This document shows positions 25,644-34,800 of a stretch of 64,000 bases of DNA, in pieces; the first letter of the stretch is position 1; the number at the start of each line of letters is the position of its first letter. Both the position numbers and the translations under genes were made by a program. A model generated the notes under the pieces. The model did no database searches. It was given only the letters and a program-made list of their open reading frames with translations, and had not been told where the DNA came from. Source of the DNA: Emticicia agri (GTDB taxonomy: Bacteria; Bacteroidota; Bacteroidia; Cytophagales; Spirosomataceae); the NCBI GenBank assembly GCA_945860265.1, contig CAMAQF010000001.1, positions 62,001-126,000 on the forward strand. Direction: 5' to 3'.

Positions 25644-25762
25644 TACATCCCCAGTCCGCCTTCAAAGTGGAATTTGCTACACGAGAACAAATTTTTATCC
25701 GAGAACAAATTCCCCCTTTGAAGGGGGAAGCCTGACTTGCGTAGCTGTCGGCGGGGGATGTA
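25644..25762. repeat. 119-bp palindromic element between lutB and lutC
   Basis: Ends are inverted: TACATCCCC at 25644-25652 and GGGGATGTA at 25754-25762. Inner blocks TTCAAAG and CTTTGAA are also inverted, as are GGAATTTG and CAAATTCC. Within it sits CCCCCTTTGAAGGGGG (25713-25728). It is GC-rich and has the look of a MITE-like insertion. It replaces the usual short lutB-lutC junction. Confidence 0.6.
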
Positions 25763-25767
25763 TTTAT

Positions 25768-27156
25768 TTATTTCCTATTTTCCTCGTACCATTCCTTAAA
25801 ACTCTGCTTTGGAGCATCGGGCAATTCTCTTGCTTTTGCCCATGGATTCATACTTTGATTATGCGTCAATCCATGTGGTAAAATTCGCAAAGCTCCACGA
25901 GCCAATTTTCCACTCAAATTATATACTTTTGGCATCGAAAGCACTTTTGCCATACCTTTCATTGCCCATTTTTTTGCGGCAGGAAGTTCGTTAGCTTGCC
26001 CTACAATTTGCCTCCATTTATAAAGTTGTACGTGAATATCAATTTTGACAGGGCAAACATCGGAGCATGAACCACAAAGCGTAGAAGCAAAAGGCAAACT
26101 TTTATGCTTGTGCAAATCAATGTTTGGCGAAAGAATCGCACCGATTGGACCAGGCACTGTAAAATCATAGCTATGTCCGCCACTACGGCGATAAACTGGG
26201 CAAGTATTCATACAAGCTCCGCAACGGATACACTTTAATGAACTTCTAAAATCCTCTCTACCCAGTTGTTGCGTTCTGCCATTATCCACAATCACGATGT
26301 GCATTTCTTTTCCTTCGACTGGCTTTGTAAAATGCGAAGTATAAGTTGTAACTGGCTGACCAGTAGCACTTCTGGCGAGTAATCGTGTATAAACCGATAA
26401 ATGATGTAACTTTGGAATTATCTTTTCAATGCCCATACAAGCGATATGAACTTTAGCTAAATTTACGCCTAAATCTGCATTTCCTTCGTTGGTACAAACT
26501 ACAAAACTACCAGTTTCGGCAATCGCAAAATTTATGCCTGTTAAAGCCACATCGGCCGCTACAAATTTTCCTCTTAGGTGCTGACGTGCCGCTTCTGTCA
26601 AAATTTGGGGGTCTTTTTCGCCTTTGGTTGTACCCAAATGTTTGTGAAAAGTTTCGCCAACGTCTTCTTTTTTGAGGTGAATGGCGGGCAATACGATATG
26701 ACTCGGTGGTTCGTTTCTGAACTGCACGATTCGTTCACCCAAGTCGGTATCTACTACATCAATATTGTTTTTTTCTAGAAAACCATTCAAATGGCATTCT
26801 TCGGTAAGCATTGATTTGCTTTTCACCAAACGAGCGTTTCTTCCCTCAACTTTGCATGAGTTTTTGATAATTTCCATCACAATTTGATTATGCTCGGTAG
26901 CATCAGCTGCCCAATGCACTTTTACACCATTTTTTGTGGCATTTTCCTCAAATTCGATAAGATAATTATCAAGATTGCTTAGTGTATGGTCTTTGATTTC
27001 GGACGCAAGGGTGCGTAAATCCTGAAATTCGGGAACTGGATAAACCGCTTTGTCTCGTTTTTGACGCACAAACCAAAGCGTTTCGTCGTGCCAAGTTGTA
27101 CGCTCGAAATCTTTGTTGAAAGCTTCGGCTAATTCTGGGTGATCTGGGTGGTTCAT
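25768..27156 (-). CDS. lutB: Lactate utilization iron-sulfur protein LutB
   Basis: 462 aa. An LUD domain (DUF162) fills the N-terminal part (HWAADATEHNQIVMEI, then VALTGINFAIAETGSFVVCTNEGN), and a two-cluster 4Fe-4S region follows at ~residues 310-370 (CIRCGACMNTCPVYR, CGSCSDVCPVKIDIH). The C-terminal DUF3390-like tail is present. Length is normal for LutB. Its start overlaps the lutA stop by 4 bases (ATGA type), showing translational coupling. Confidence 0.93.
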   Translation of the reverse strand: MNHPDHPELAEAFNKDFERTTWHDETLWFVRQKRDKAVYPVPEFQDLRTLASEIKDHTLSNLDNYLIEFEENATKNGVKVHWAADATEHNQIVMEIIKNSCKVEGRNARLVKSKSMLTEECHLNGFLEKNNIDVVDTDLGERIVQFRNEPPSHIVLPAIHLKKEDVGETFHKHLGTTKGEKDPQILTEAARQHLRGKFVAADVALTGINFAIAETGSFVVCTNEGNADLGVNLAKVHIACMGIEKIIPKLHHLSVYTRLLARSATGQPVTTYTSHFTKPVEGKEMHIVIVDNGRTQQLGREDFRSSLKCIRCGACMNTCPVYRRSGGHSYDFTVPGPIGAILSPNIDLHKHKSLPFASTLCGSCSDVCPVKIDIHVQLYKWRQIVGQANELPAAKKWAMKGMAKVLSMPKVYNLSGKLARGALRILPHGLTHNQSMNPWAKARELPDAPKQSFKEWYEENRK

Positions 27157-27893
27157 GGTTGATTTCCGTTCAAAATTTCAGCAATATGCATTACTTTTAT
27201 TGGAGCGTTTTGGCGTTTTACGATGCCTTCGAGATGCATCAAACATGATACATCTCCTCCTGTCAAAACCTTCGTTCCGTTACGAAGATGGTCAGCAATT
27301 CGGTCTTGTCCCATGCGTGCCGAAACTGCTTCTTCGGTTACACAAAACATTCCTCCAAAACCACAACATTCATCATTACGCTCCAATTCGGTTAATTCGA
27401 TGCCATTCAATTTTCTTAGTAATTTTGAAATTTGTCCATCTCGTACGCCCGTAATTTCGGAAGCATTGGCTTGGCGGAGTCCACGCTGACCGTGGCAACT
27501 CAAATGCAAACCAACTTTGTGCGGAAAACTATTAGGAATTTCTTCAATTTTTAGCACGTTTTCTATAAAATCCACCAATTCATAAATTGATTTTCTGACT
27601 TTCTGAACGGCTGGCGTTTGTTCAATTATATCGTAATGTTTTTTGATATGATAAGTACAACTGCCCGAAGGCGTAACGACATAATCAAATTCAGAAAATG
27701 TTTCTACAAAATGTTCGTAAACACCTTTAGAATCTTGCTCGCAACCACCGTTGGCCATAGGCTGCCCACAGCAAGTTTGTTTCATAGGAAACACAACTTC
27801 TACACCCAATTTTTCTAATAATTGCAAGGTTGAAACACCCACATTAGTATAAAATTGGTCAACGTAACATGGTATAAATAGGGCTACTTTCAT
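27153..27893 (-). CDS. lutA: Lactate utilization Fe-S protein LutA (CCG domains)
   Basis: 246 aa. Two CCG (cysteine-rich) domains: the first with VALFIPCYVDQF and MKQTCCGQPMANGG, the second with HLSCHGQRG and NDECCGFGGMFC. These bind 4Fe-4S or heterodisulfide-reductase-type clusters and pass electrons from lactate. First gene of lutABC. Its upstream region contains a REP pair rather than a recognisable operator; a lactate permease or lutR is not in the window. Confidence 0.93.
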   Translation of the reverse strand: MKVALFIPCYVDQFYTNVGVSTLQLLEKLGVEVVFPMKQTCCGQPMANGGCEQDSKGVYEHFVETFSEFDYVVTPSGSCTYHIKKHYDIIEQTPAVQKVRKSIYELVDFIENVLKIEEIPNSFPHKVGLHLSCHGQRGLRQANASEITGVRDGQISKLLRKLNGIELTELERNDECCGFGGMFCVTEEAVSARMGQDRIADHLRNGTKVLTGGDVSCLMHLEGIVKRQNAPIKVMHIAEILNGNQP

Positions 27894-27908
27894 ATTTTTA
27901 AGGTAAAA

Positions 27909-27930
27909 GGTCTGTACCGAAGGTCTGACC
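27909..27930 (+). repeat. REP element A1
   Basis: 22-bp element with outer GGTC/GACC and inner ACC-GAA-GGT complementarity. It is the exact reverse complement of the copy at 28677-28698. Confidence 0.65.
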
Positions 27931-27971
27931 TTTTGGCAGTTGAGGTTTCTAATTTTCGTGTGATACTATGC

Positions 27972-27993
27972 GGTCAGACCTTCGGTGCAGACC
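27972..27993 (-). repeat. REP element A2 (inverted to A1)
   Basis: Reverse complement of A1 with one mismatch (GTGC instead of GTAC in the middle). A1 and A2 with a 41-base spacer form a REPIN-like inverted pair just downstream of the RAYT gene and upstream of lutA. Confidence 0.65.
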
Positions 27994-28169
27994 GAAACGA
28001 CAAAAACAGTCAAAAACTAAAAGAAATATTTTTTAAATTTTTCATCAACAATCTTGCAAGATTCTTCATAAAAGTTTTCTATTGAGATATTCAAAAGTTC
28101 GATTGCCAAGGGTTGATTACATAACGTTCCACCTCTAAATCCAGCGTAATCATTGAAAGAAGAATAAGG

Positions 28170-28604
28170 TCACTGTTCAATTTTGGTGGCTAAATTAACC
28201 TTTATAGGATTTTGATGTATGTAATGAAAACAAACAGATGGATAAAATTCACTTTGTGTTTCAACTAATTTCGCTTTTGTTTTAGGACGAAATAAAGCAC
28301 CACTTCTTTTTTGCTGCTCATTTATCTTCTGTGCATAATCACTTAGCAATAAACGGAATCCATTAGTAACTTTATTCATAAAAATTCCACCGATTTGAAC
28401 CAATTCAACTGAATTTTTATTTGAATTTATCAAAAAATGGAAATGGTTTGGCATCAAACAATAAGCTAAAACATCACAATGTGGAAGAACTAACTGCCTA
28501 AATTTACGCAAATAATAAAGATAATTCTCAGAACTATAAAAAATCTTCTCTTTGTTATTTCCTTGATTATAAATATGATACAGTTTATGTTGCTCTAACT
28601 TCAT
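28170..28604 (-). CDS. REP-associated tyrosine transposase (RAYT), truncated by a stop
   Basis: 144 aa from the ATG at 28604 (MKLEQHKLYHIYNQGNNK); the frame extends to a GTG at 28625 that lies inside a REP element and is unlikely. This is a Y1 (IS200-like) transposase: AYCLMPNHFHFLI carries the HUH-type metal-binding pair and VCFHYIHQNPIKVNLA carries the catalytic Tyr. Reading through the TGA at 28170-28172 gives PYSSFNDYAGFRGGTLCNQP and more, the conserved RAYT C-terminal part where W-x-YSS is expected, so the TGA probably arose from a Trp codon. The protein may be inactive. RAYTs copy REP sequences in trans; matching REPs flank this gene. Confidence 0.85.
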   Translation of the reverse strand: MKLEQHKLYHIYNQGNNKEKIFYSSENYLYYLRKFRQLVLPHCDVLAYCLMPNHFHFLINSNKNSVELVQIGGIFMNKVTNGFRLLLSDYAQKINEQQKRSGALFRPKTKAKLVETQSEFYPSVCFHYIHQNPIKVNLATKIEQ

Positions 28605-28616
28605 TGGTTTTATAAA

Positions 28617-28637
28617 GGTCTTCACCGCAGGTCAGAC
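28617..28637 (+). repeat. REP element B1 (degenerate)
   Basis: Partial match to A1 (GGTCT..ACCG.AGGTC.GAC) directly upstream of the RAYT start codon. It forms an inverted pair with B2 across a 39-base spacer. Confidence 0.55.
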
Positions 28638-28676
28638 ATTTGTTTTAATGAATATTGTTTTTCGCTGTAACAATAC

Positions 28677-28698
28677 GGTCAGACCTTCGGTACAGACC
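28677..28698 (-). repeat. REP element B2
   Basis: Exact reverse complement of A1 (22 of 22 bases), lying between the RAYT gene and the rhaI stop codon. Confidence 0.65.
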
Positions 28699-28716
28699 GA
28701 AACCAACGACCGAAAA

Positions 28717-29994
28717 CTACAGCCCCGTAGCCACACCAAAACCTCTTTTATCAACCAAACCGCTTCTTACCTTTCCTCCACGGAAAGTTGCAATTGGGTC
28801 AATTGCTCCACCTGATTGGCGACTTGCCTCAGCAACTAATACCCTTGCATCGGTCAAGAAAGTATCACGCAATAATTCTTCGGCACGCAATACATCGTTG
28901 TTTTCTTGGGCATCGGCCAAAGCTACTCTATCGACCAAAAGTGCTTTTGCGTAAGTTGTCAAAATCGCATTTACCGACTGCAATAAATCTTCAATTGGGT
29001 CTTTTGTATTATGGCTCGCATCAATCATCCAAGCTAACTGTGGGTTTTTTATGCTTAAGTCTTGAATTCCATCAACCAATTCATTAAAAATCAAAAAGAA
29101 TTGGTAAGGTTTGATACTTCCCGTTGTCAAATCATCATCGCCGTACATTGAGCCATTAAAGTGAAAACCACCAAGTCGACCGAAGTGCAATAGTCTTCCA
29201 ACAATTTGTTCAATATTTGTGTTTGGCAAATGATGTCCTAAATCTACCAAAACTTGGGCATTTTTTCCGACCGCCTGACAAAGCGAATACGAGGTTCCCC
29301 AATCAGGAATTACCATTGAGTAGAAATGCGGCTCGTAAGGCTTGTATTCAATCAACATCGTCCAATCGTCAGGCATTGAATTGTAAATGCTTGATAATGA
29401 ATCACTTGTACGTTTATACGCACTTCTCATGTGAGATTGTCCAGGGAAGTTTGAGCCATCAGCCAACCAAACTGTCAATACTTTTGAGTCGAGCATTTTG
29501 CCATATTCAACGCACTGAATATTATGTTCAATCGCCAATTCACGTACTTCACTTTTTGTATGCGAAAGCGAGCCAAATTTATACGAACAAGGTTGGTCTT
29601 TTTGGTCTTGGAAAGTATTAGAATTTACCGAATCAATTGTCAAATCATTGGCTTTCAATAATTGTTTGATGGCATTGGCATCAGAAGGAATATCCCAAGG
29701 AATGTGCAACGAAATCGAGTTTGATGAGCGATTTAATTGGTGAATCATACCCACATCTTCAATTTTTTCTTCTAAATTTCTTGGCTCACCACCATTCGGA
29801 AAACGCCCGAAGCGAGTACCACCCGTACCTAAAGCCCAACTCGGAATGGCCACTTGAAAAGTCTTAATTTTATCAATAATGGTTTGAATATCAATGCCTT
29901 TACGGTCGAGAAGTTCGGTTAAATATGCCAATCTAAACTGGTGGTCAGCTTGTAATTTTTCATTATGCTGTTGAATAATATCGTTATTGAGCAT
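28717..29994 (-). CDS. rhaI: L-rhamnose isomerase (Pseudomonas-type, TIM barrel)
   Basis: 425 aa, the size of the broad-specificity L-rhamnose isomerase of the P. stutzeri type, which converts L-rhamnose to L-rhamnulose and also acts on other aldoses. Metal ligands expected from that family are visible in order: Glu in MLIEYKPYEPHFYS, Asp in VLVDLGHHLPNTN, His in GGFHFNGSMYGDDD and Asp in AWMIDASHNTKDP. The substrate-loop start SWALGTGGTRFGRF is also typical. No rhamnulokinase, aldolase or rhamnose regulator is nearby, so the rest of the pathway must be elsewhere. Confidence 0.88.
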   Translation of the reverse strand: MLNNDIIQQHNEKLQADHQFRLAYLTELLDRKGIDIQTIIDKIKTFQVAIPSWALGTGGTRFGRFPNGGEPRNLEEKIEDVGMIHQLNRSSNSISLHIPWDIPSDANAIKQLLKANDLTIDSVNSNTFQDQKDQPCSYKFGSLSHTKSEVRELAIEHNIQCVEYGKMLDSKVLTVWLADGSNFPGQSHMRSAYKRTSDSLSSIYNSMPDDWTMLIEYKPYEPHFYSMVIPDWGTSYSLCQAVGKNAQVLVDLGHHLPNTNIEQIVGRLLHFGRLGGFHFNGSMYGDDDLTTGSIKPYQFFLIFNELVDGIQDLSIKNPQLAWMIDASHNTKDPIEDLLQSVNAILTTYAKALLVDRVALADAQENNDVLRAEELLRDTFLTDARVLVAEASRQSGGAIDPIATFRGGKVRSGLVDKRGFGVATGL

Positions 29995-30138
29995 TTGTTT
30001 TAGAAATTTTTGCGGTAAAAAAACAAATCAATTATAACCTGCCCCATAGGAGGTAGGAGATGATTAAATAAATAAGTGCACAATTTTATTTAAAAAATTC
30101 ATAAAACTATCCTGTACTTGCCTGCAAAAACCGCATTC

Positions 30139-30801
30139 CTAAAGGGGAGTTAAAGTTTTGCGGTACTCTTTCGTCCAATTAATTGCTCCTAAAAGTGCAA
30201 TTACACAAAAAACCGCATATAATAAGGAGTATAATTTAACTTCTTTCACAAAATACATATAAGTGCTAATGATATCAATTGCCAGCCACATCCACCATGC
30301 TTCTACTTTTTTTCTGATTAGTAAAAATGTAGCAAAAATACTCATGACAGTCGTAAACGAATCTAGGTAAGGAAATGCACTGGGTTTACTGAAAAGCTGT
30401 GGAATTAGCTCGCTCAGATTCTTGGCAAAAGTGCCAAGCAAATAGGTACAAACTAGGCCACCTGCCAAATAAATAAAAAACTGCCGCAAGGACAATTTAC
30501 TGATATTCAGCTCATTTTTTAGGTTAGCGTGTAGTTCTTTCGGGAATTTCCATTGCCAAAAACCGATGATATTTGTGATAAAAAAGAATACCTGCAAAAA
30601 CATATCGGGGTAAAGTTGAATCTGATAAAACATCACAAACGCCAGCACGACATTTATCAACCCCAACATCCAACTCCAAACATTTTCAAGTACGGACAGA
30701 ATGACTGCCACCAACCCAGTAATCGTTGCGTAAAATTCGAGATAACTCATTTTTACGCCTAAAAATTCAAAAAGTATATTATTTATACTAAACAGGTTCA
30801 T
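30139..30801 (-). CDS. pnuC: Nicotinamide riboside transporter PnuC
   Basis: 220 aa from the ATG at 30801 (MNLFSINNILFEFLG), the standard PnuC opening; it begins 1 base after the stop of the regulator gene. The protein has about seven membrane helices with the family signature NVWSWMLGLINVVLAFVMFY and QIQLYPDMFLQVFFFITNIIGFWQW. C-terminal WWMWLAIDIISTYMYF holds conserved aromatic residues. It imports nicotinamide riboside by facilitated diffusion for NAD synthesis. No nadR kinase gene is next to it. Regulation probably by the HxlR protein encoded just upstream. Confidence 0.92.
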   Translation of the reverse strand: MNLFSINNILFEFLGVKMSYLEFYATITGLVAVILSVLENVWSWMLGLINVVLAFVMFYQIQLYPDMFLQVFFFITNIIGFWQWKFPKELHANLKNELNISKLSLRQFFIYLAGGLVCTYLLGTFAKNLSELIPQLFSKPSAFPYLDSFTTVMSIFATFLLIRKKVEAWWMWLAIDIISTYMYFVKEVKLYSLLYAVFCVIALLGAINWTKEYRKTLTPL

Positions 30802-30802
30802 T

Positions 30803-31165
30803 TTATCGTCCCATAATGTGTTTACGATGTTCAAGTCCCCAATTTCGGAGTTCGGTAATTAATTTTTCGAGCGATTGCCCATGTTCGGTAATTGCATACT
30901 CGACCGTCGGCGGAAAAGTGTCATAAACGGTTCGTTTAACTAATTGATTCATTTCTAAATCTTTCAATTCTTTGGACAGCATTTTATCCGTAATGCCGTT
31001 GATGTCTTTCGAGATTTGCTTAAATCGCTTCGCTCCGAAAGTTAACGAAAGAATAATTGGCAATTTCCATTTTCCATTTAATATTTCTAAAGCATCCCGC
31101 ACAGGTACAATCATTTTTGTACACTCTTCATGGTTATGGTCTTGCTTAAATCTTAATACTGACAT
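30803..31165 (-). CDS. HxlR-family transcriptional regulator
   Basis: 120 aa winged helix-turn-helix protein. VRDALEILNGKWKLPIILSL and KRFKQISKDINGITDKMLSKEL are family hallmarks, followed by the wing PPTVEYAITEHGQSLEKLI. A Cys at position 15 (HEECTK) lies in the area of the redox-active Cys used by HypR/YodB-type members, so thiol stress sensing is possible. It is the first gene of a unit with pnuC and is divergent from doxX, with nested palindromes between them. Confidence 0.9.
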   Translation of the reverse strand: MSVLRFKQDHNHEECTKMIVPVRDALEILNGKWKLPIILSLTFGAKRFKQISKDINGITDKMLSKELKDLEMNQLVKRTVYDTFPPTVEYAITEHGQSLEKLITELRNWGLEHRKHIMGR

Positions 31166-31181
31166 AAATGATTTTATGTTA

Positions 31182-31215
31182 CTATACTGAACGATAGCAC
31201 TATCCTTTAGTATAG
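31182..31215. promoter_or_regulatory. Nested palindromic operator between HxlR gene and doxX
   Basis: CTATACT (31182-31188) and AGTATAG (31209-31215) are perfect inverted arms; inside them GATAG (31193-31197) and CTATC (31200-31204) form a second palindrome. A further TATAGTTCTATC follows at 31211-31222. Position in the divergent gap suits autoregulated HxlR binding. Confidence 0.55.
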
Positions 31216-31242
31216 TTCTATCAATTATAAAGTAAATATAAG

Positions 31243-31250
31243 TAAGTTTG
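31243..31250 (+). promoter_or_regulatory. -7 element for doxX
   Basis: TAAGTTTG matches TAnnTTTG 26 bases before the doxX ATG. No TTG is at the expected -33 position, where the palindromic operator ends; activation or derepression may depend on that site. Confidence 0.45.
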
Positions 31251-31276
31251 TAAAATTATTTTAAAATAAATTAAAA

Positions 31277-31648
31277 ATGAAAAAAGACAAAATTATTTAT
31301 TGGATTAGCACAGGACTTATTGGAGCAATGATGATTTTTAGCGGATATGCTTATTTTACAAATCCTCAAATTGCAGATTCCTTCAAACATATTGGTTTCC
31401 CGAATTTCTTTCGAGTTGAACTTGTTACTGCCAAAATTATCGGTGCATTGGTGCTAATTATTCCGCAGATTCCTACAAAAATCAAAGAATGGGCCTATGC
31501 TGGCTTTATCATTACCTTTATCTCGGCTGCAATCGCCCACATCAATATCGGTGACCCAAATCGAGCAATTATTACTCCACTTGTGATGTTAGCTATTTTG
31601 CTCGTTTCAAATTTTTATATGTCGAAAGTGAATACGGTCATTGTTTAA
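31277..31648 (+). CDS. DoxX-family membrane protein
   Basis: 123 aa with four membrane helices: IIYWISTGLIGAMMIFSGYA, VELVTAKIIGALVLIIPQIP, WAYAGFIITFISAAIAHINIG and IITPLVMLAILLVSNFYM. This is the DoxX-like pattern (KIIGALVLIIP, AG..I..ISA). Family members take part in thiol/oxidative stress handling, but many have no known role. Divergent from an HxlR regulator, a common arrangement for DoxX and other stress genes under HxlR control. Confidence 0.85.
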   Translation: MKKDKIIYWISTGLIGAMMIFSGYAYFTNPQIADSFKHIGFPNFFRVELVTAKIIGALVLIIPQIPTKIKEWAYAGFIITFISAAIAHINIGDPNRAIITPLVMLAILLVSNFYMSKVNTVIV

Positions 31649-31661
31649 TATTCTTTCAAAC

Positions 31662-31705
31662 AAAAAAAAGTGTCATTAAGAAAAAACTTGGTGACACTTT
31701 TTTTG
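31662..31705. terminator. Strong terminator after doxX
   Basis: AAAAAAAGTGTCA (31662-31674) pairs with TGACACTTTTTTT (31691-31703), a 13-bp perfect stem, with U-runs in both directions. Confidence 0.8.
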
Positions 31706-31741
31706 TTTATATAATTTAATACCTTAAAAGCATTTAATCAC

Positions 31742-31783
31742 AAAACATTGACTGTAAAACATTGACTGTAAAACATTAACTAT
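31742..31783. repeat. Three tandem 14-bp repeats
   Basis: AAAACATTGACTGT twice (31742-31755, 31756-31769) and a diverged third copy AAAACATTAACTAT (31770-31783), followed by TAATCATTAAC. They lie just 3' of the large kinase gene. Confidence 0.6.
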
Positions 31784-31806
31784 TCAAAACTAATCATTAA
31801 CAATTT

Positions 31807-34800
31807 CTATCTAATCGCCAGCGGCAAATCTATAAAGAAAGTCGTTCCTCGGTCTGTTTCGGTTTCAAACCAAATATTGCCGCCTGCGTGTTCTACACCC
31901 CTACGAGCCATTGCCAAGCCAAGTCCTGAGCCTCCAACTTCGGTTGTGAAGTTCGGAATAAATACTCGCTGACGAATATTTTCTGGAATTCCCGAACCAT
32001 TATCTTGGATTTCGATGATGGCAATATTATCATCTTCATTGCGATATAAGCGAAGATTAATGATAGCACGTTTTTCTTTCGGCACGGACTGTATTCCGTT
32101 GATAATCAAATTCGTGATTACGCGACTCATAAACTGGCGGTCGCCCACAACCCAAGCTTCTTTTTCCTTTATGTATGCATTAAACGAAATTCTTTCGTCT
32201 TCGGCATATAAATCGGCTAATTTCTGAATCAATGGTACAAGGTCGAAAACCTCATTACGTGGCACAGGCATTTCCGCAAATTCTGAGAAAGAATTGGCGA
32301 TTTCGCTGATATTATCAATTTGTTCAGTCAATGAGTTTAAGGCATTAGCGATACGTTCTTTAGTTTTAAGATTATCAACCACAATCGTGCGTTGTAATTG
32401 CTGTATAGAAAGTTTCATTGGTGTCAGTGGGTTCTTGATTTCGTGAGCCACTTGCTTAGCCATTTCTCGCCATGCCGTTTGTTTTTCACTCATCGATAAC
32501 ACCACTTTACTCTCTTCGAGTTTTTTTAACATTTTATTATACTCTCGCATCAAAATACCAATTTCATCGTCTGAATTCCACTCTAAGCGTTCGTTCAGTT
32601 TATCCAAACTGGTTTTATTCAATTTTTGAGCAACCAAACGAAGAGGATGTATGAGGATATTGGAAGCGAAATATGATAAAATTAATAAAATTAAGAATAA
32701 CCAAGCAAAAATACTCAAAATCGAAGCTACAACATCGGTTACTTGGCGGTCAAGCGTTGGTTTAGCATCGAAAAATGGTATTCCGATTACGCCAATGGGC
32801 TTAGTATCATGCCCTTTGATGCTCATATAAGCAGTTTTATAATTCAAGCTACCCAAAGATTCGGCCAATAATACCTCGTTTTCTTTCTCTTCAATGATTC
32901 TACTGTAGGCAGCAGGATTGATAAAGTTTGAAAGCAAACCATATTCATAAACCAAGGGTCGAGTTGTTAAATCGAGCTTTCCGTCAAGGTTATAAATATT
33001 AATATCGAGTTTCGTATCACGAGCTAAATCATTAATTTCTTGCTCCAAGAATGCTCTACTCATGCGTTTCTGAATGAAGCTTTCGAGTTGAAGTTGAACC
33101 GTAAAAGTGATATTTTTGGTATTATCAAGGTAGCCTTTTTCTTGATTACTAATAAATGTAGAGTCAATAACGCTCAACGTAATGATAATCACCAACAATA
33201 GCGGTAGCAAAAATGCGGCATTAATGTAAAGTTGAATTTTGGTAGCGAAATTGACGTTAAGATTTTTCAAACCGTAGCAAATTGCATACAAAATCATCAC
33301 GATAATGATGAAAAGTACCGAAAGTAAAAACAAAAATGAGAAATTAGAAAATAGAATTTGCCATACTTCATACTTTGATGAAATCACGATTTTTCGCCCA
33401 TTTTGCCCAATTTTTCCGACATGTTTAAAGTCATTGAATTCAATACCTTTTTCATAAAGCGTTGAATCTGACAATAGGCTTGTAGGTAATTTTCTTACAT
33501 AGTTATAACTTCCTGAGCTGAATATCAAGCGATTAGCTTTATCATAAATGGCATAGCTATAATTCTTGGTATCGGGAGTTTGTGTAAACTTTTTATCCAA
33601 TAACAATTCTGGATAAACACTGTGAGCAAACTCATCACGAAGTTTCAAATCTAACACAACATATCCAACTAAACTCGAATTTTCATAAATCGGAATAAAA
33701 GTCAAGTATTGCTTAATAAAATTATTACCAACGTCATTAATAAAAAATATCGAAGGATTAGCAGTTTTATAACCTGGTTGCTTAAAAGATTCCTCATAAA
33801 AAGAAAGATTCTTTGAGCCTTCAGTTATTTCGAGTGAGTTGCCATCACTGTCAAACACCAGTACTTCAGTATCATAACGGTCAAAATACAAATCAAGGTG
33901 TTTACTCTTTATAAGTTGTTGCGTTTGCTCACGTGCTAGTGTTTGACGCTTAACGGCTTGTCGAATTGCCGTATCCTGCTCAATGGTCTTAACCACTTTT
34001 GTAAGTAATCCTTCGCCCAGCAAATCATTCTCTGCCAAATATTTTTGTCCAAAGTTATGCTTGTCAAAATGGTCTTTCTTCGGCCCTTCTGTCCTAATAA
34101 CATTCATCGCAATCAAGGCAAATACAAAAGCACCAGTAAAGAAATAAATCGTGGTTTTATACTTAAAACTATACAAAAAACGTGGGTATTTGTAGCGATA
34201 TATTACCAAGAAATATATACCTGTCAGTAAATATATCCAACTAAATTGGTCTAAAATCGTGATAATAATTAAACCGATTAGCAAGCCAATTAGCCATTTC
34301 AATATACCATATTTTGTATTTTTATTTATCCTTAAAAATAAACTACTAGATAGATGCAGAACCAAAAAGAAAATCCCCGATAAAAGCAAGTAAAAAGATA
34401 ATGTGGCGATTTTCAAAGCAGAAAACGAAATACTAAGTGAAAGGTCGAGGCTAAACTGAGATTTTTCGTAAATATTACAAAGGTTTCTATAAGAAATAAA
34501 TGTGTGTAAAATGGCAATTATTACCAATATTACGGAAAGTATATTCTGGAAAACTTTCGGGGCTTTGATTAATTTATAGTACAGCGTTGAGCGATAAAAG
34601 CTCTGTACCAAATAAACCACTAAAATAAATATCACGATTGCATTGAGCAGCACATCGCCTAAAGATGGAGCTAACTCACTGACTGTCAGAAACTTAGGAT
34701 TAAATAAACTCGACTCATAGAAAATAAATGGAATACCATTGGCGAGCATTATCAGACGCACAAAAAACAAATAGAACATCAGCAAAATAAATGCTCGGCC

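Noticed and set aside
25625-25708. N-terminal extension of lutC by 28 residues
   Set aside because: The extension lies in the palindromic repeat and LutC proteins begin at MTSREK-like sequence.
27909-28698. CRISPR array
   Set aside because: Repeats are inverted pairs with gene-sized separation, not direct repeats with regular spacers; they fit REP elements.
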